Of a stretch of 64,000 nt of DNA, positions 12,540 to 23,110 are shown one piece after another. Under the pieces are notes generated by a model that saw only the letters and a program-made list of their open reading frames with translations, ran no database searches and had not been told where the DNA came from. Both the position numbers and the translations under genes were made by a program. The stretch is from NCBI RefSeq assembly GCF_963259705.1, contig NC_081861.1, positions 108,158,102-108,222,101 on the forward strand, written 5' to 3'. The number at the start of each line of letters is the position of its first letter. Position 1 is the stretch's first letter. The stretch comes from Myotis daubentonii. Its lineage: Eukaryota > Chordata > Mammalia > Chiroptera > Vespertilionidae.

Positions 12540-12697
12540 CTTTTATTGATTGTCTGACATTTGTCAGGCACTGTGTCCTGGATACTTATATACATAAATC
12601 ATTTCATTTAATCTCTATCCTGTGATGTAACTACCATTATCCAAATTTTATAGATGAGGAAATTGAAGTTTAGAGAATTTAAGCAATTTGCCCAGCA
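12540..12697 (+). repeat. MIR SINE fragment
   Basis: 'ttatagatgaggaaattgaagtttagagaatttaagcaatttgcccag' aligns with the MIR core. It is preceded by 'tttcatttaatctctatcctgtg'. Ancient. Confidence 0.65.
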
Positions 12698-13679
12698 AAC
12701 ACAATTTTTGCATACAATATATAAAATCCCACCCAACATTTCTTTCTATATTATTTATTTCTGACCTTCTCCCTTTGTACTTTTGTCCTTGAATCTTGAC
12801 AACTTGAAAGTATGTTTACTTAAGAAAGTGTAATAGAGACAGCATAGAGTTTTGCTGCATTTCCAAGAAAAAGATATCCTCTTCATTCTCAGATGAAATA
12901 AAAAACAATTCTGAGCTACCCAACTCACCAATTAACAATGGATTTTTTTTTATTATTTCAATCCATTTGTGGTTTACCTTTCTCTGACCTGGGCTCCTAG
13001 CCTTCCACTCTGATTGGGGGTCTGATTGACAGATGTAAAAAAGCAAATGCAAACTACTCTATAAACAGACTGTGTTTGCTCTTTGTTAACACTCGTGGTT
13101 GGCTCTAAACGCAGTATTTCTAGTATTAACCTGCGCCAAGCAATTTGCTCTATTTACTGAAGCCTTGGGTTCCTCTTCACTCTGTGTAGATCCTGGTGAG
13201 CAGGATCACTAAATTCAATGGATTATATAGAAAGCTGGACCCATATCGCCTTCATTTAGTTTGCCCCCTTTTTTCCCCTGCTTCTATAGTTTGAAATGCA
13301 AAAGAAATACATGTCAGGTGTTATCAGAAGTCTTTTGGCTGCCTAGAGACCTCAGTGGATAGCATTTGTAGTAATGGTTATGACAGTTTAGGGTCTGGCA
13401 ACCAGCCTTTCAAGGCCAAATTTCAATTCTGTCTATCCTAAAGCTGATTAGTCTCCAAAGAGCTGACATAACACTTACTAACTTCAGCAAAGATTGGCAT
13501 CTACACCAGAACATTGGCTCATTGTTTCATAATGATAGTTATAATTGTCAAAGGGATCATAATTACTTACCCTCTGATTAGCCATTCTCTCCCTCTAGCT
13601 TATATGGGAAGTCAAATTATATCAGGAGTTAGCTTGTTGTGCACAAGTATAAAACAAGTGGGAATGAGTTCCAAGATTT
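12698..13679. other. Intergenic sequence, nothing recognised
   Basis: No gene, RNA or named repeat is visible. Confidence 0.35.
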
Positions 13680-13915
13680 GACTGGTTAATAACATAAACC
13701 TCTGGCTTTTCTGCTTCCTAGTTATGGAATTTGGGTGACCTACTTAAATTCACAGTACCTCAGTTGCCTACTCTATTGAAATGGAGATAGTAATAATGCT
13801 TACTACTTTGTGGAATTGCTGTTATGATTGACTTAATTAATAAATACAAAGTGCTCAGAATAATGTTTGGCACATGTTAAATGCTCAAAATGCTATTATT
13901 ATTTTTATCATTTAA
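13680..13915 (+). repeat. MIR SINE, near full length
   Basis: Contains the successive MIR blocks: 'tgcttcctagttatggaatttgggtgacc', 'cctcagttgcctactc', 'gagatagtaataatgcttac', and 'gtttggcacatgttaaatgctca'. Ancient and inactive. Confidence 0.75.
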
Positions 13916-14430
13916 TGTACCACTTCATTTGCATCCTGAATTCACTCCATTGGACCTCTCTGACCAGGCATATATAGACTTTCTTGTGGATCTCTTTACC
14001 TTATCAACTTCACTGTTTTTAATTAGTATCTGTATGTGGATAATGTCCAATTCTTTATCTCTATATTCCTGATAGCTCTTCTGAGTTTCACACATATAAT
14101 CAGAAGCCAACTGAGCATCATCAATTAGACTGGTGTTTCCCAAACTCTTTTATGGAATGACACACACAGAAAATGGAAATAATTTTTCCACACATTGAAG
14201 TTAATGAACAAAGTAGTACACAGCCTGAGGTGTTCAGTCTGACCAACTGAGGATTCTAGCTGCCTTAGTAAAAGTCCCGCCATGCTGAGGACCAAGGGGA
14301 TCAATTTCTCCATGTCTTGTAACACATTTGGGTTAGACAAAGCTCCAACCTAGATGTTTCACTAGGCATTTCACACTCAACATGTTCAACATAAAGTAAA
14401 GTAATTATCTCTTTGTTTACCCTCACCCAA

Positions 14431-14611
14431 GGACATTTTCCATTGATTTTTAGAGAGAGTGGAAGGGAAGGGGAGAGACAGAGAGCAAAACATCAACCAG
14501 GGCCAAGGATCGAGCCTGCAATCGAAGTACGTGCCCTTGACCTGGAATCAAAGCTGAGACCCTTCAGTCCATAAGCCAATGCTCTATCCACTAAGCCAAA
14601 CTGGTTAGGAC
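14431..14611 (-). mobile_element. Ves SINE
   Basis: In reverse orientation it reads 'ttccattgatttttagagagag', then 'gagagacagagagc', 'gaccctt', and 'ctctatccactaagccaaactggttagg' at the tRNA-like head. The centre is shortened by about 30 bp relative to the longer copies. Confidence 0.87.
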
Positions 14612-14689
14612 AGTTATATCTTTCTTAAAGCCAGATCCTCCATCTATATACACTATCTCCCAGAACTGGAGCGTTTTCCAGATTTCTCC

Positions 14690-14940
14690 CTCTTCTTAAC
14701 TTCCCTTATTTAGTCATTAACTTCTGCCAGTTTTACCTATCAAATCTGATCTCTGTGTCCTTCTCCCCATTCACTATGACTCGAGTTTAGCATCTGATGA
14801 TCACTATTGTAATAGCTTCCCAAGCTATTGTTCTGTTCTGCTCCATTGCACCCCCAAATCCATCCTTCACAAACCACCTAAATCTAAAACACAAATTTTA
14901 CCTCTTCATATTTCTGATTAAAATCTTTTATTGGATGACC
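14690..14940 (+). repeat. Probable L2-related or other ancient repeat
   Basis: The C/T-rich text ('tccttctccccattcactatg', 'ttctgctccattgcacccccaaatccatcc') resembles the region upstream of L2 3' ends. It is too diverged to be sure. Confidence 0.35.
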
Positions 14941-15279
14941 ACAGTTTAGAACTGTGGTTCTAAAACTTTTCTTCTAAAGTGTCATGCAAGAAATAAAACC
15001 CCTTACAAAGCCCTGAAAGGGAGTAAGGGTGGAGGATAGTGATAAGCACTACAACTTTGAGAATTACTTGAAATCTTGTGTTTTATCTTAAAATTTCACT
15101 GGTAATTTGGAACTCTCAATGATACTATGGTATTTTAATATAGAAATAATGTTTCAAAATATATATCACAAAGTTAAAATTGATGTCTCATAAAAATTCA
15201 CCATGTTCATCCTGTGCCTTGTCATACTTGTTAACACATCTTGAAAAACCCCAGTGTGAGAAACTGCCAAAGGATAAAG

Positions 15280-15700
15280 TCTAAGATTCATAACCTGGCG
15301 TTGAAGGCCTTCAAAATATGGTCTCTGCTTATATTTCTAACCTCTCTTTTTTTGATCCAGTGACACTCACCAAAGTGTACTTTTATGCCTCTACCATGCC
15401 TTTTCTGAATTCAGCAAAAAACCCCTCCATCTACCTCTGTCACAATCCCTTGCATTCAATCACCTGGATAATTCTATTTCTTTTAAGATCCAGTGCACAT
15501 GTCTCATCTGTCACATCCTTCAAGAATCCTCCCTGCCACATCACAGGCTGGGTTAAGTGCTCCCACAATGGTGTGAACTTATATATTGGTCATAACAGTT
15601 AACCCATTCCATTGACATTCTTTTCCTTTTGCAGTCTCTAAAATATAAGCTCCTCAAGAATAGATTCTATATATAAATCAACTTCTAAGTGTTCGATAAA
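15280..15700 (+). repeat. L2 LINE 3' end
   Basis: Shows ordered L2 landmarks: 'cctggcgttgaaggccttcaaaatatgg', 'ctctaccatgccttttctgaattc', 'cacatccttcaagaatcctccc' and 'ataagctcctcaagaatagattct'. It is ancient, and the short open frame over it has no function. Confidence 0.75.
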
Positions 15701-16042
15701 TTTTTTAAACATGCAACTGACTCCTGTTTATTTTAGGTTTCCATTGTAGACCAAGCCCCTCTTTGACTGATGAATAATTTCCTTAGATACAGTAATATCA
15801 TCAATCACTTACAATCAGGACTAACTTTAAAACATTGTTGCATCTCTCTGATCCATTATGTATTTATTTCATACTGTGTCTCTTGGAGAGAAAGCCCTGA
15901 ATTATTTGGAGATACTTTATGTAGTCCACAAATATCATGCCCTTTATATTTTATAATGATTTTTTAAAAATCAAAGGCACTTACTTGATGGTCTGAGTAG
16001 AAAGAGAAAGAAAATAGAAATATCACAAACAACTAAAAGAAA

Positions 16043-16273
16043 TCTATAATAATAAAAGGGTAATATGCTAATTAGACTGGACATCCTTCCAGACAAAGCC
16101 AGGCCAGAGGAAAGCCTAGATCCTGGGTGCCTGCAGGTGGCTGTGGGTCCCGGGTACCTTCTGGTGTCCAGAGGGAAGCCAGCCTGGGTCCCGGGTGCCA
16201 GAGGGAAGCCGGTGCTGGCATCCAGGGGAAGGAAGGCCTACTCTTGCACAAATTTTGTGCATTGGGCCTCTAG
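16043..16273 (+). mobile_element. Non-autonomous Helitron (231 bp)
   Basis: The 5' end is TCTATAATAATAAAAGGGTA. The 3' end is the hairpin TTGCACAAATTTTGTGCA followed by TTGGGCCTCTAG. It is flanked by A (16042) and T (16274), the Helitron A|T target with no duplication. Rolling-circle elements of this kind depend on a RepHel protein made elsewhere; none is encoded here. Confidence 0.9.
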
Positions 16274-16500
16274 TATTTAAATAAAGACATATCAGACAAT
16301 GGCAGAGGATAAAAGTAAACCTAGAAATTTAAGACTGTCAGATTAAAACTAGTTCTATCAGTGAATGGGCTCATTTCTCATACACTAGATATCTTCTATT
16401 GACAATCTATCTTACTTGAATACATTTCAGAGAGAGATACTTCCATACACATGTGAAACTGTAAGGAGATTTCTATATAAACAATAGATTATTTAATGTA

Positions 16501-17120
16501 CTAGAGGCCTGGTGCACGAAATTTGTGCATGGTGGTGGGGGGGTGTCCTTCAGCCCAGCCTTCACCCTCTTCAAGCTGGGAACCCTTGGGTGATGTCCGA
16601 TTGCCGGACATCCCTCTCACAATCTGCACTGCTGGCTTCTAACCACTTGCCTGTCTGCCAGCCTGATTGCCCCTAACCGCTTCTGCCTGACAGCCTGATC
16701 ACCACCTAATCTCTCTCATTCTGGCCTGATTGACACCTAACTGCTCCCCTGACGACCCAATCACCCCCAACTGCCCTCCCTTGCAGGCCTGGTCCCCCTC
16801 AACTGCCCTCCCCTGCAGGTCTGGTCCCCCTCAACAGTCCTCCCCTGCAGGCCTGGCCGCCCCCCAATGCCCTCCCTGCAGGCCTGGCGGCCCCCAAATG
16901 CCCTCCCCTGCCAGCCATCTTGTGACAACATGGGGGCAGCCATCTTGTGACAACATGGGGGTGGCCATCTTGTGATGACATGGGGGAAGCCATCTTGTGA
17001 TGATGAGGGGTGGCCATCTTGTGATGACATGGGGTGACCATCTTGTGATGATGTGGGCGGCCATCTTATGATGCGAGGGCATGTGGGTCAATGTGCATAT
17101 TACCTCTTTATTATATAGGA
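16501..17120 (-). mobile_element. Non-autonomous Helitron with a 25-bp minisatellite
   Basis: The left end is the reversed 3' terminus (CTAGAGGCCTGGTGCACGAA with its hairpin). The right end is the reversed 5' terminus (TTATTATATAGGA). Flanks are A at 16500 and T at 17121. Inside are a ~33-bp repeat around 16783-16905 (CCCTGCAGGCCTGG..) and a 25-bp repeat from 16914 to 17068. Overlapping open frames on the minus strand are products of these repeats. Confidence 0.93.
16914..17068 (+). repeat. 25-bp minisatellite with YY1-like core
   Basis: Seven units start at 16914, 16939, 16964, 16989, 17013, 17037 and 17060, each beginning with GCCATCTTG or a one-base variant. Reversed, this is CAAGATGGC, which resembles the YY1 binding core. 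The array lies near the 5' end of a Helitron. Confidence 0.85.
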
Positions 17121-17335
17121 TTTTGCCACCTGCTAAACTGTTAAGACTGGATTTGTCTAAGCTTCATAAATAAATGAAGAATGATGTTTGTGTTAATGTT
17201 TATATGATAGAAAATATAGAGTTGTCAGTTTTTGTGTAATTTTAATTTTCTTTCCTATATTTCTGTTTTATCTCATCTTTTAGAAGCTTGATGTTTTGGT
17301 GCTACAGCATGAATTAAAAACATAGGATCCTTAGT

Positions 17336-17348
17336 CTTTTATATTTTT
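17336..17348 (+). other. Left copy of a 13-bp direct repeat bracketing the transposon nest
   Basis: CTTTTATATTTTT here is identical to 53230-53242. It abuts the 3' end of one minus-strand L1, while the right copy abuts the 5' end of minus-strand L1 sequence. This is what an L1 target duplication around the whole 36-kb block would look like. The sequence is AT-rich, so chance is not excluded. Confidence 0.5.
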
Positions 17349-18321
17349 TTGTTATTAGTTTTAAATTTATCTTCATTGTTGAAAGTATTATAGATAACCC
17401 TTTTATTCCCCCTATTGACTTACTCTACCCTGCTCCCACATCCTCCCCAGATCTTCCTGCACTATTATCTATGATGGGCTATGCATATATGCATATAAGT
17501 TCATTGAATAATCTCTTTCCACCCCGCTCCCTCTGAAATATGTCAGTCTGTTGCTTCAATATCTCTGGATCTTTTGTTCATTAGGTTCCACATATAAGTG
17601 AGATCATGTGATACTTGTCTTTCTCTGACTGGCTTATTTCTCTTAGCATAATACTTTCCAAGTCCCACTATGCTGTCTCAAAAGACAAGAGAGCCTTCAT
17701 TTTTACAGCTGCATAATATTCCATTGTATAAATGTACCACAGCTTTTCCCCCAACTCATACACTGATGGGCATTTGGGTTGTTTCTAGATCTTAGATATC
17801 GTACATAATGCTGCTATGAACATAGGGGTGCATATATTCTTTCTGAGTGGTGTTTCTAGTTTCTTGGGATATAGTCTTAGAAATGGGATCACTGGGTCAA
17901 ATGGCACTTCCATTTTTTATATTTTGAGGAAAGTCCATACTGTTTTCCATAGTGGCAGCACCAGTCTGCATTCCCTCTAGCAGTGTTCTAGGGTTCCTTT
18001 TTCTGCACATCCTCTGCCAGCACTTGTTTGTTGATTTATTGATGATAGCCATTCTAGCAGGTGTGAAGTGGTATCTCATTGTGATTTTAATTTGCATCTC
18101 TCTGATAATTAGTGATGTTGAGCATTTTTTCATATCTCTTGGCCACTTGTATGTCCTCTTTGGAGAAATGTCTATTCAGGTCCTCTGTCCATTTTTTTTA
18201 ATTGGGTTATTTGTCCTCTATTTGTTGAGTTGTATGAGTTCTTTATATATTTTGGAGATTAACTCCTTATTAGCTGTATCATTGGCAAATATGTTCTCCC
18301 ATACAGTGGGTTCCTTTTTCA
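17349..18321 (-). mobile_element. LINE-1 3' end (ORF2 C-terminus and 3'UTR)
   Basis: Reading minus, the fragment covers the ORF2 C-terminal part and the 3'UTR up to an A-rich tail at 17349. The translation at 17897-18133 contains [19 protein letters not shown], which matches the conserved L1 ORF2 C-terminal segment. The reading frame is broken. It stops abruptly at 18321, where a different, older L1 3'UTR begins. Confidence 0.85.
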
Positions 18322-18705
18322 TTTTTCAATATATATTTTTATTTTTCAATGATAGTTGTCATACAATATATTAGTTTTAGCTGTATAGCCCAGTGATTAC
18401 ACATTTGTATAAGTTCTGAAATGATTACCCTGATAATTCTAGGACCCATTTGGCACCAGACATAGTTATCACAATATTATTGACTATATTCCTATGCTAT
18501 ACTTACTTCCCCATGATTATTCTATAACTACAAATTAGTGCTTCTTAATCCCTTTATCTCTTATATGCAGTCCCTAAACCCCATGCCCTCTGGAAACTAT
18601 CAAAAGGTTGTCTGTATCTGTTTTGTTTGTTCATTGATTGTGTTCTTTAGATTCTGCATATAAGTGAGATCATATGGTATTTGTCTTTCTTTGTCTGACT
18701 TAATT
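18322..18705 (-). mobile_element. Older-type L1 3'UTR fragment
   Basis: The text 'caatatattagttttagctgtatagcccagtgattacac', 'aaatgattaccctgataattctaggacccatttggcacc' and 'cacaatattattgactatattcctatgctatac' is the reversed L1MA/MB-type 3'UTR, distinct from the L1 type on either side. Confidence 0.7.
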
Positions 18706-18718
18706 TTTTAAACGTTAA

Positions 18719-18721
<3 letters not shown>

Positions 18722-18766
<45 letters not shown>
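18722..18766. repeat. (TA)n microsatellite
   Basis: About 22 TA units at the A-rich 3' tail of the minus-strand L1. Such tails often seed microsatellites. Confidence 0.95.
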
Positions 18767-18767
<1 letters not shown>

Positions 18768-18874
18768 GTTGACAGCATTACAGATATCTCTCATTTTCTC
18801 CCCCTCTGCCCGGCCACTACCTGTCCACCCCAGGTCTGCACCACCCTATTGTCAATGTCCATGGGCTATGCATA

Positions 18875-19196
18875 TTCTATATATATAAAAGTCTAAGAGA
18901 CCATTTTGACTGAACAACAAGAACAACCAGTCAACCAGTTGCTATGACACACACTGTCCACCAGGGAGCAGATGTTCAATGCAGGATCTGCCCCCTGGTG
19001 GTCAGTGCGCTCCCACAGCCAACCTCTCATGGCCAGCCAACCTCCTGTGGTCCCTCCCCTCATCACTCCCCCCATCGAGCAGGCCCCAGTCAGCCCAGCC
19101 CCAATCAGGCTTGGGTGAGTGGCCCCGATAGGCCCTGATTGCCAGCCAGGCCTAGGGACCCCATCCATGCACGAATTTTGTGCACTGGGCCTTTAG
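18875..19196 (+). mobile_element. Non-autonomous Helitron (322 bp)
   Basis: The 5' end is TTCTATATATATAAAAGTCT. The 3' hairpin GCACGAATTTTGTGC is followed by ACTGGGCCTTTAG. Flanks are A (18874) and T (19197), inside L1 3'UTR. It carries an inverted pair of CACTG..CCACCAGGGAGCAG (18952-18971) and CTGCCCCCTGGTGGTCAGTG (18988-19007). Confidence 0.92.
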
Positions 19197-19530
19197 TAAG
19201 TATATAAGTTCTTTGATTTCTCTTTCCTCATCCCCCCACCGCCACATCAAGGTATGTCACTCTGTTCCATACCTCCATGCTTAGGGTCTTATTTTGTTGG
19301 TCAATTTATTTTGTTCATCAGATTCCACAAATAAGTGAAATCATGTAATATTTGTTTTTCTTTGACTGGCTTATTTCATGGCATAATAGTCTTCAGGTCC
19401 AATCATGCTGTCCCAAAGGGTAAGAGATCCCTCTTTTTACAGCTGCATAGTATCCCATGTGTAAATGTGCCACATCCTTTTATCCATTCATCTACTAATG
19501 GGTACTTTGATTGTTTCCAAAACTTAGCTA

Positions 19531-20852
19531 TCTACACTAATAAAAGAGAAAAATGGTAATTGGCGTACGACGATACCCTTTTCATTGGCTAATCAGGGCT
19601 ATATGCAAATTAACTGCCAACTATGATTGGCAGTTAACTGCCAACTAAGATTGGCAGTTAACTGCCAGCTAAGATTGGCAGTTAACTGCCAACAAGATGG
19701 CGGTTAATTTGCATATGTAGGCACAATGCAGGGAGGTGAAAGGGAAAGCAGGAAGAAGCCCCCTGCCACTGACAGTGATCGGAAACCCAGGGGGGAGCTA
19801 AGAGCTGGGGGGCAGGGCAAAGGCGGCCCTGGGGCCGCCTTTGCCCTGCCGCCCAGCCATGATCGGAGAATCAGGCGCCTTTGCCGCCCTGGCCAGTGAT
19901 AGCAGGAAGTAGGGGTGGAGCCAGCGATGGGAGCTGGGCACGGTCGAAGCTGGCAGTCCCAGGAGCTAGGGGTCCCTTGACTGGGCCTAAAGCGAAGCCC
20001 ACGATCGCGGGGCCGCTGCAGCTGCGGGTCCCCGCTGCCCGGGCCAGACGCCTCAGCCAGAGGCGTTAGGCCTGGGCAGGGGCGGAGCCTGCAACCGCAG
20101 GGAGCTGGGGGTCCCCTGCCTAGGCCTGACACCTCTGCCGGAGGCCTCAGGCCTGGTCAAGGGGCCGATCCAGTGATTGGTGATCAGAGGGTGATGAGGG
20201 TCAACTCCTCTGGCCGAGGCATCAGGTCTGGCTGGGGGGCTGAGCCGGGGATTGGGGGGATATGATGGTCCCCTTGCCCAGGCCTGAAGCCTGGGTCAGA
20301 GGCGTCAGGCTTGGGCGGGGGGTGGAGCAAGCGATCAGAGGGAGATGGTGGTCCCCTGCCCAGGCATGAATCCTGTGCCAGAGGCCTCAGGCCTGGGCGG
20401 GGGCCAGAGCCAGTGATCGGGGGGAGATGGGGGTCCCCTGTCCAAGGTGACACCTCTGGCAGAGGCGTCAGGCCTGGGCAAGGGGCCGATCAGGTGATCA
20501 GAGGGTGATGGGGGTCTACGCCTCTGGCTGAGGCATCAGGCCTGGGCAAGGGGCAGAGCCAGCAATCGGAGGGGTCTGGGGGTCCCCTGCCCAGGCCTGA
20601 TGCCTGGGCTAGAGGCATCAGGCCTGGGCTGGGGGCAGAACCAGTGATGGGGGGAAATGAGGGTCCCCTGCCCAGGCCTGACACCTCTGTCAGAGGCGTC
20701 AGGCCTGGGCAAGGGGCCGATCCTGCGATTGGAGGGTGATGGGGGTCAATGCCTGAGGGCTCCAAGTATGTGAGAGGGGGCAGGCTGGGCTGAGGGACAC
20801 TCCCCCCCCACACACACACCCAGTGCACGAATTTCGTGCACCGGGCCCCTAG
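19531..20852 (+). mobile_element. Non-autonomous Helitron (1.32 kb) with internal minisatellite
   Basis: The 5' end is TCTACACTAATAAAAGAG. The 3' end is GTGCACGAATTTCGTGCAC followed by CGGGCCCCTAG. It lies between A (19530) and T (20853); joining the flanks restores L1 'cttagctattgtaaataatg'. Near the 5' end lies a short tandem of 'ttggcagttaactgccaact' (19610-19692) that can fold into hairpins. From about 20090 to 20760 there is a GC-rich minisatellite with units of roughly 80-110 bp built on 'gaggcgtcaggcctgggc'. Several open frames on both strands come only from these repeats. Confidence 0.93.
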
Positions 20853-22369
20853 TTGTAAATAATGTAGCTATGAACATAGGGGTGTATATATTCTTCATTA
20901 TTGGTGTTTCAGTGTTATTAGGATATATCCCTGGAAGTGGAATCACTGGGTGAAACGGAAGTTCCATTTTTAATTTTGGGGGGGAAACACCATACTGTTT
21001 TCCATAGTGGCTGCACCAATCTGCATTCCCATCAGAAGTGAACTAGTGTTCCCTTTTCTCCACATCCTCGCCAGAACTTGCTGTTTGTTGATTTATTGAT
21101 GATAGCTATTCTGGCAGGTGTGAGATGGTACCTCATTGTCATTTTAATTTGTATTTCTCTGATGGTTAGTGACTTTGAACATTTTTTATGTCTCTTGGCC
21201 ATTTGTATGTACTCTTGGGAGAAGTGACTCTTCAGTTCCTCTGCCCATTTTGTAATTTGATAGTTTATCTTCCCTTTGTTGAGTTGTATCCATACTTTAT
21301 ATGTTTTAGATATTAACCTCTTATCAGATATATCATTGGCAAATATATTCTCCCCTACAGTGGGCTCCCTTTTCATTTTGATGGTGGTTTATTTTGCTGT
21401 AAAGAACTATTTTATTTTTATGTAGTTCCATTTGTTTACTATTTCCATTGTTTCTCTTGCACTGGGAGATGTATCTATAAATATTCTGTTATGTGAAATA
21501 TCTGAGATTTTACTACCTCTATTTTCTTCTAGGATTTTTATGGTTTCATGATTACATTTAAGTCTTTAATTCATTTTGAGTTTATTCTTGTGTATAATGT
21601 AAATTGGTGGTCTAGTTGTATCTTTCCGCATGTATTTGTCCAGTTTTCCCAACACCATTTGTTGAATAGACTGTCTTTACTCCATTGGATGTACCAGAAC
21701 CAGGCTGTTTTGATTATAATGGCTTTGTAGTATAGTTTAATATCCAATAATGTGATCCCTACAATTGTATTCTTTCTCAAGATTGCTGCAACTATTCAGG
21801 GTTTTTTATGGTTCCATATAAATTTTTGGAGTATTTGTTATAGTTCTGTGAAGAAAGGCATTTGTATTTTAATAGGGATTTTATTGAATCTACTAGTAGC
21901 CCAGTGCACGAAATTCGTGCACTGGGGTGGGGGGGGGGAAAGGGGCCCCTCAGTCTGGCCTTCACCCTCTCCAATCTGAGACCCCTCAGGGAATGTCCAA
22001 CTACCTGTTTGTGCCCACACATTTAACAGATAACAGCTCCATTGTTGTTTCTTCCTTATGCTTAAAACCATTGGAATTAGTAGGTATTCAAAGTGTGTAT
22101 ACATTTTGGGGGGACACCCTGTATATCTCTAGTCAGCGGTGAAAGAAACCAACAGCAGATTTGGAACCCCCAGACAGGGAACCTCGCTCACTCCCCACAT
22201 GTCTCCCCACTTCACTTTCCACCGTCGTGGGCAGCAGGAAAATCAACGTTTTCTCTCATTAATTCGGAAAAGCACGTCCTGTCACCCGCTGCCTGGCAGG
22301 AGTGCGCTAGGCCCCAAGCAAGCGAGGCTCAGTCAGGGCAACCTTCACTCATGGGTGCTGGCACCCAAA

Positions 22370-22572
22370 GTACACATTCCTCCTCTACAGTCGCCCTGAC
22401 TATCCCACTGTTTCACTGAGAGGACGGAATTCTTCTCCGCCTCTGGGTTCTTGATCTTGAACGCTGACCGAAGGCACCTCTGTGAGGGCCGCCCGCACCC
22501 ACCAGGTGTGTCTGTCTGCACCTGCTCCTGCCTCAGCACCTTCATTAACCCCCCAGAGATGATCTCATAGCT
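22370..22572 (-). pseudogene. Exon-like captured gene fragment A
   Basis: On the minus strand a pyrimidine tract and AG (ACCCTGTTCCCACAG, ending near 22580) precede an open stretch whose translation includes GQYSYEIISGGLMKVLRQEQ and later AFKIKNPEAEKNSVLSVKQ. It reads like ordinary protein sequence, lies inside a Helitron, and has no neighbours that could make it a working gene. I do not recognise the parent gene. The inference is a gene fragment copied into the Helitron. Confidence 0.45.
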
Positions 22573-22894
22573 GTACTGGCCTCTGTGGGAACAGGGTATC
22601 ACCACTCCGCCCTCTCACTGTCATCTCACAGGCGCCCACCCTCAGCACCCAGAACACCCAGACACTCTCCAAAGGATGTGAGCGCATCAGAGGGGATGTG
22701 TGCACATCCTGTGGGGGTGTTAGGCATGCTGGGTTGATAGAAGTGCAGTGGAGAGGCGGGGGGAATTGTGCACGCCTTGGTTTGCAACTGTTGCAGGTGT
22801 GGGAGGGTAACAGTGTGCTGGGGGATGTTCCCAAGCCAGGGGGGATGTGCACACCGGAGGCCTCTGGCTTTGCAGATCCGCAAACCCCCGTGGT

Positions 22895-23110
22895 GCAGCC
22901 AGGAGGATGTCAGTCTGGCCCGCCAACGGTGGCTGTCCCTGCGATCTTGCACCTTCTGGTCCAGGAGGCGGATCTTGCGTAGCCACTCCTGGGCACTGAT
23001 GGCCTGTAGGCGCTACTTCAGTTCAGCCTGCAGGCTCTGCTTGGCGCACTCACAGCTGTCACCACCGCCATGTGGGGAGTACAGGCTGCCTTTCGGGCCT
23101 GCCTCCCCTG
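22895..23110 (-). pseudogene. Exon-like captured gene fragment B
   Basis: Minus-strand translation gives a charged, helix-like segment including AISAQEWLRKIRLLDQKVQD, preceded by CECAKQSLQAELK and then one in-frame TAG (23013-23015). The composition is exon-like and unlike the flanking repeats. Together with fragment A it may come from the same unidentified gene. The stop indicates a non-functional copy. Confidence 0.45.

Noticed and set aside
19704..20828. Several Gly/Pro-rich open frames on both strands
   Set aside because: They come from the GC-rich minisatellite of the Helitron at 19531-20852.
21893..21940. Perfect palindrome GTGCACGAAATTCGTGCAC as a protein binding operator
   Set aside because: It recurs at every Helitron 3' end just before CTAG and is the known type of terminator hairpin of these elements.
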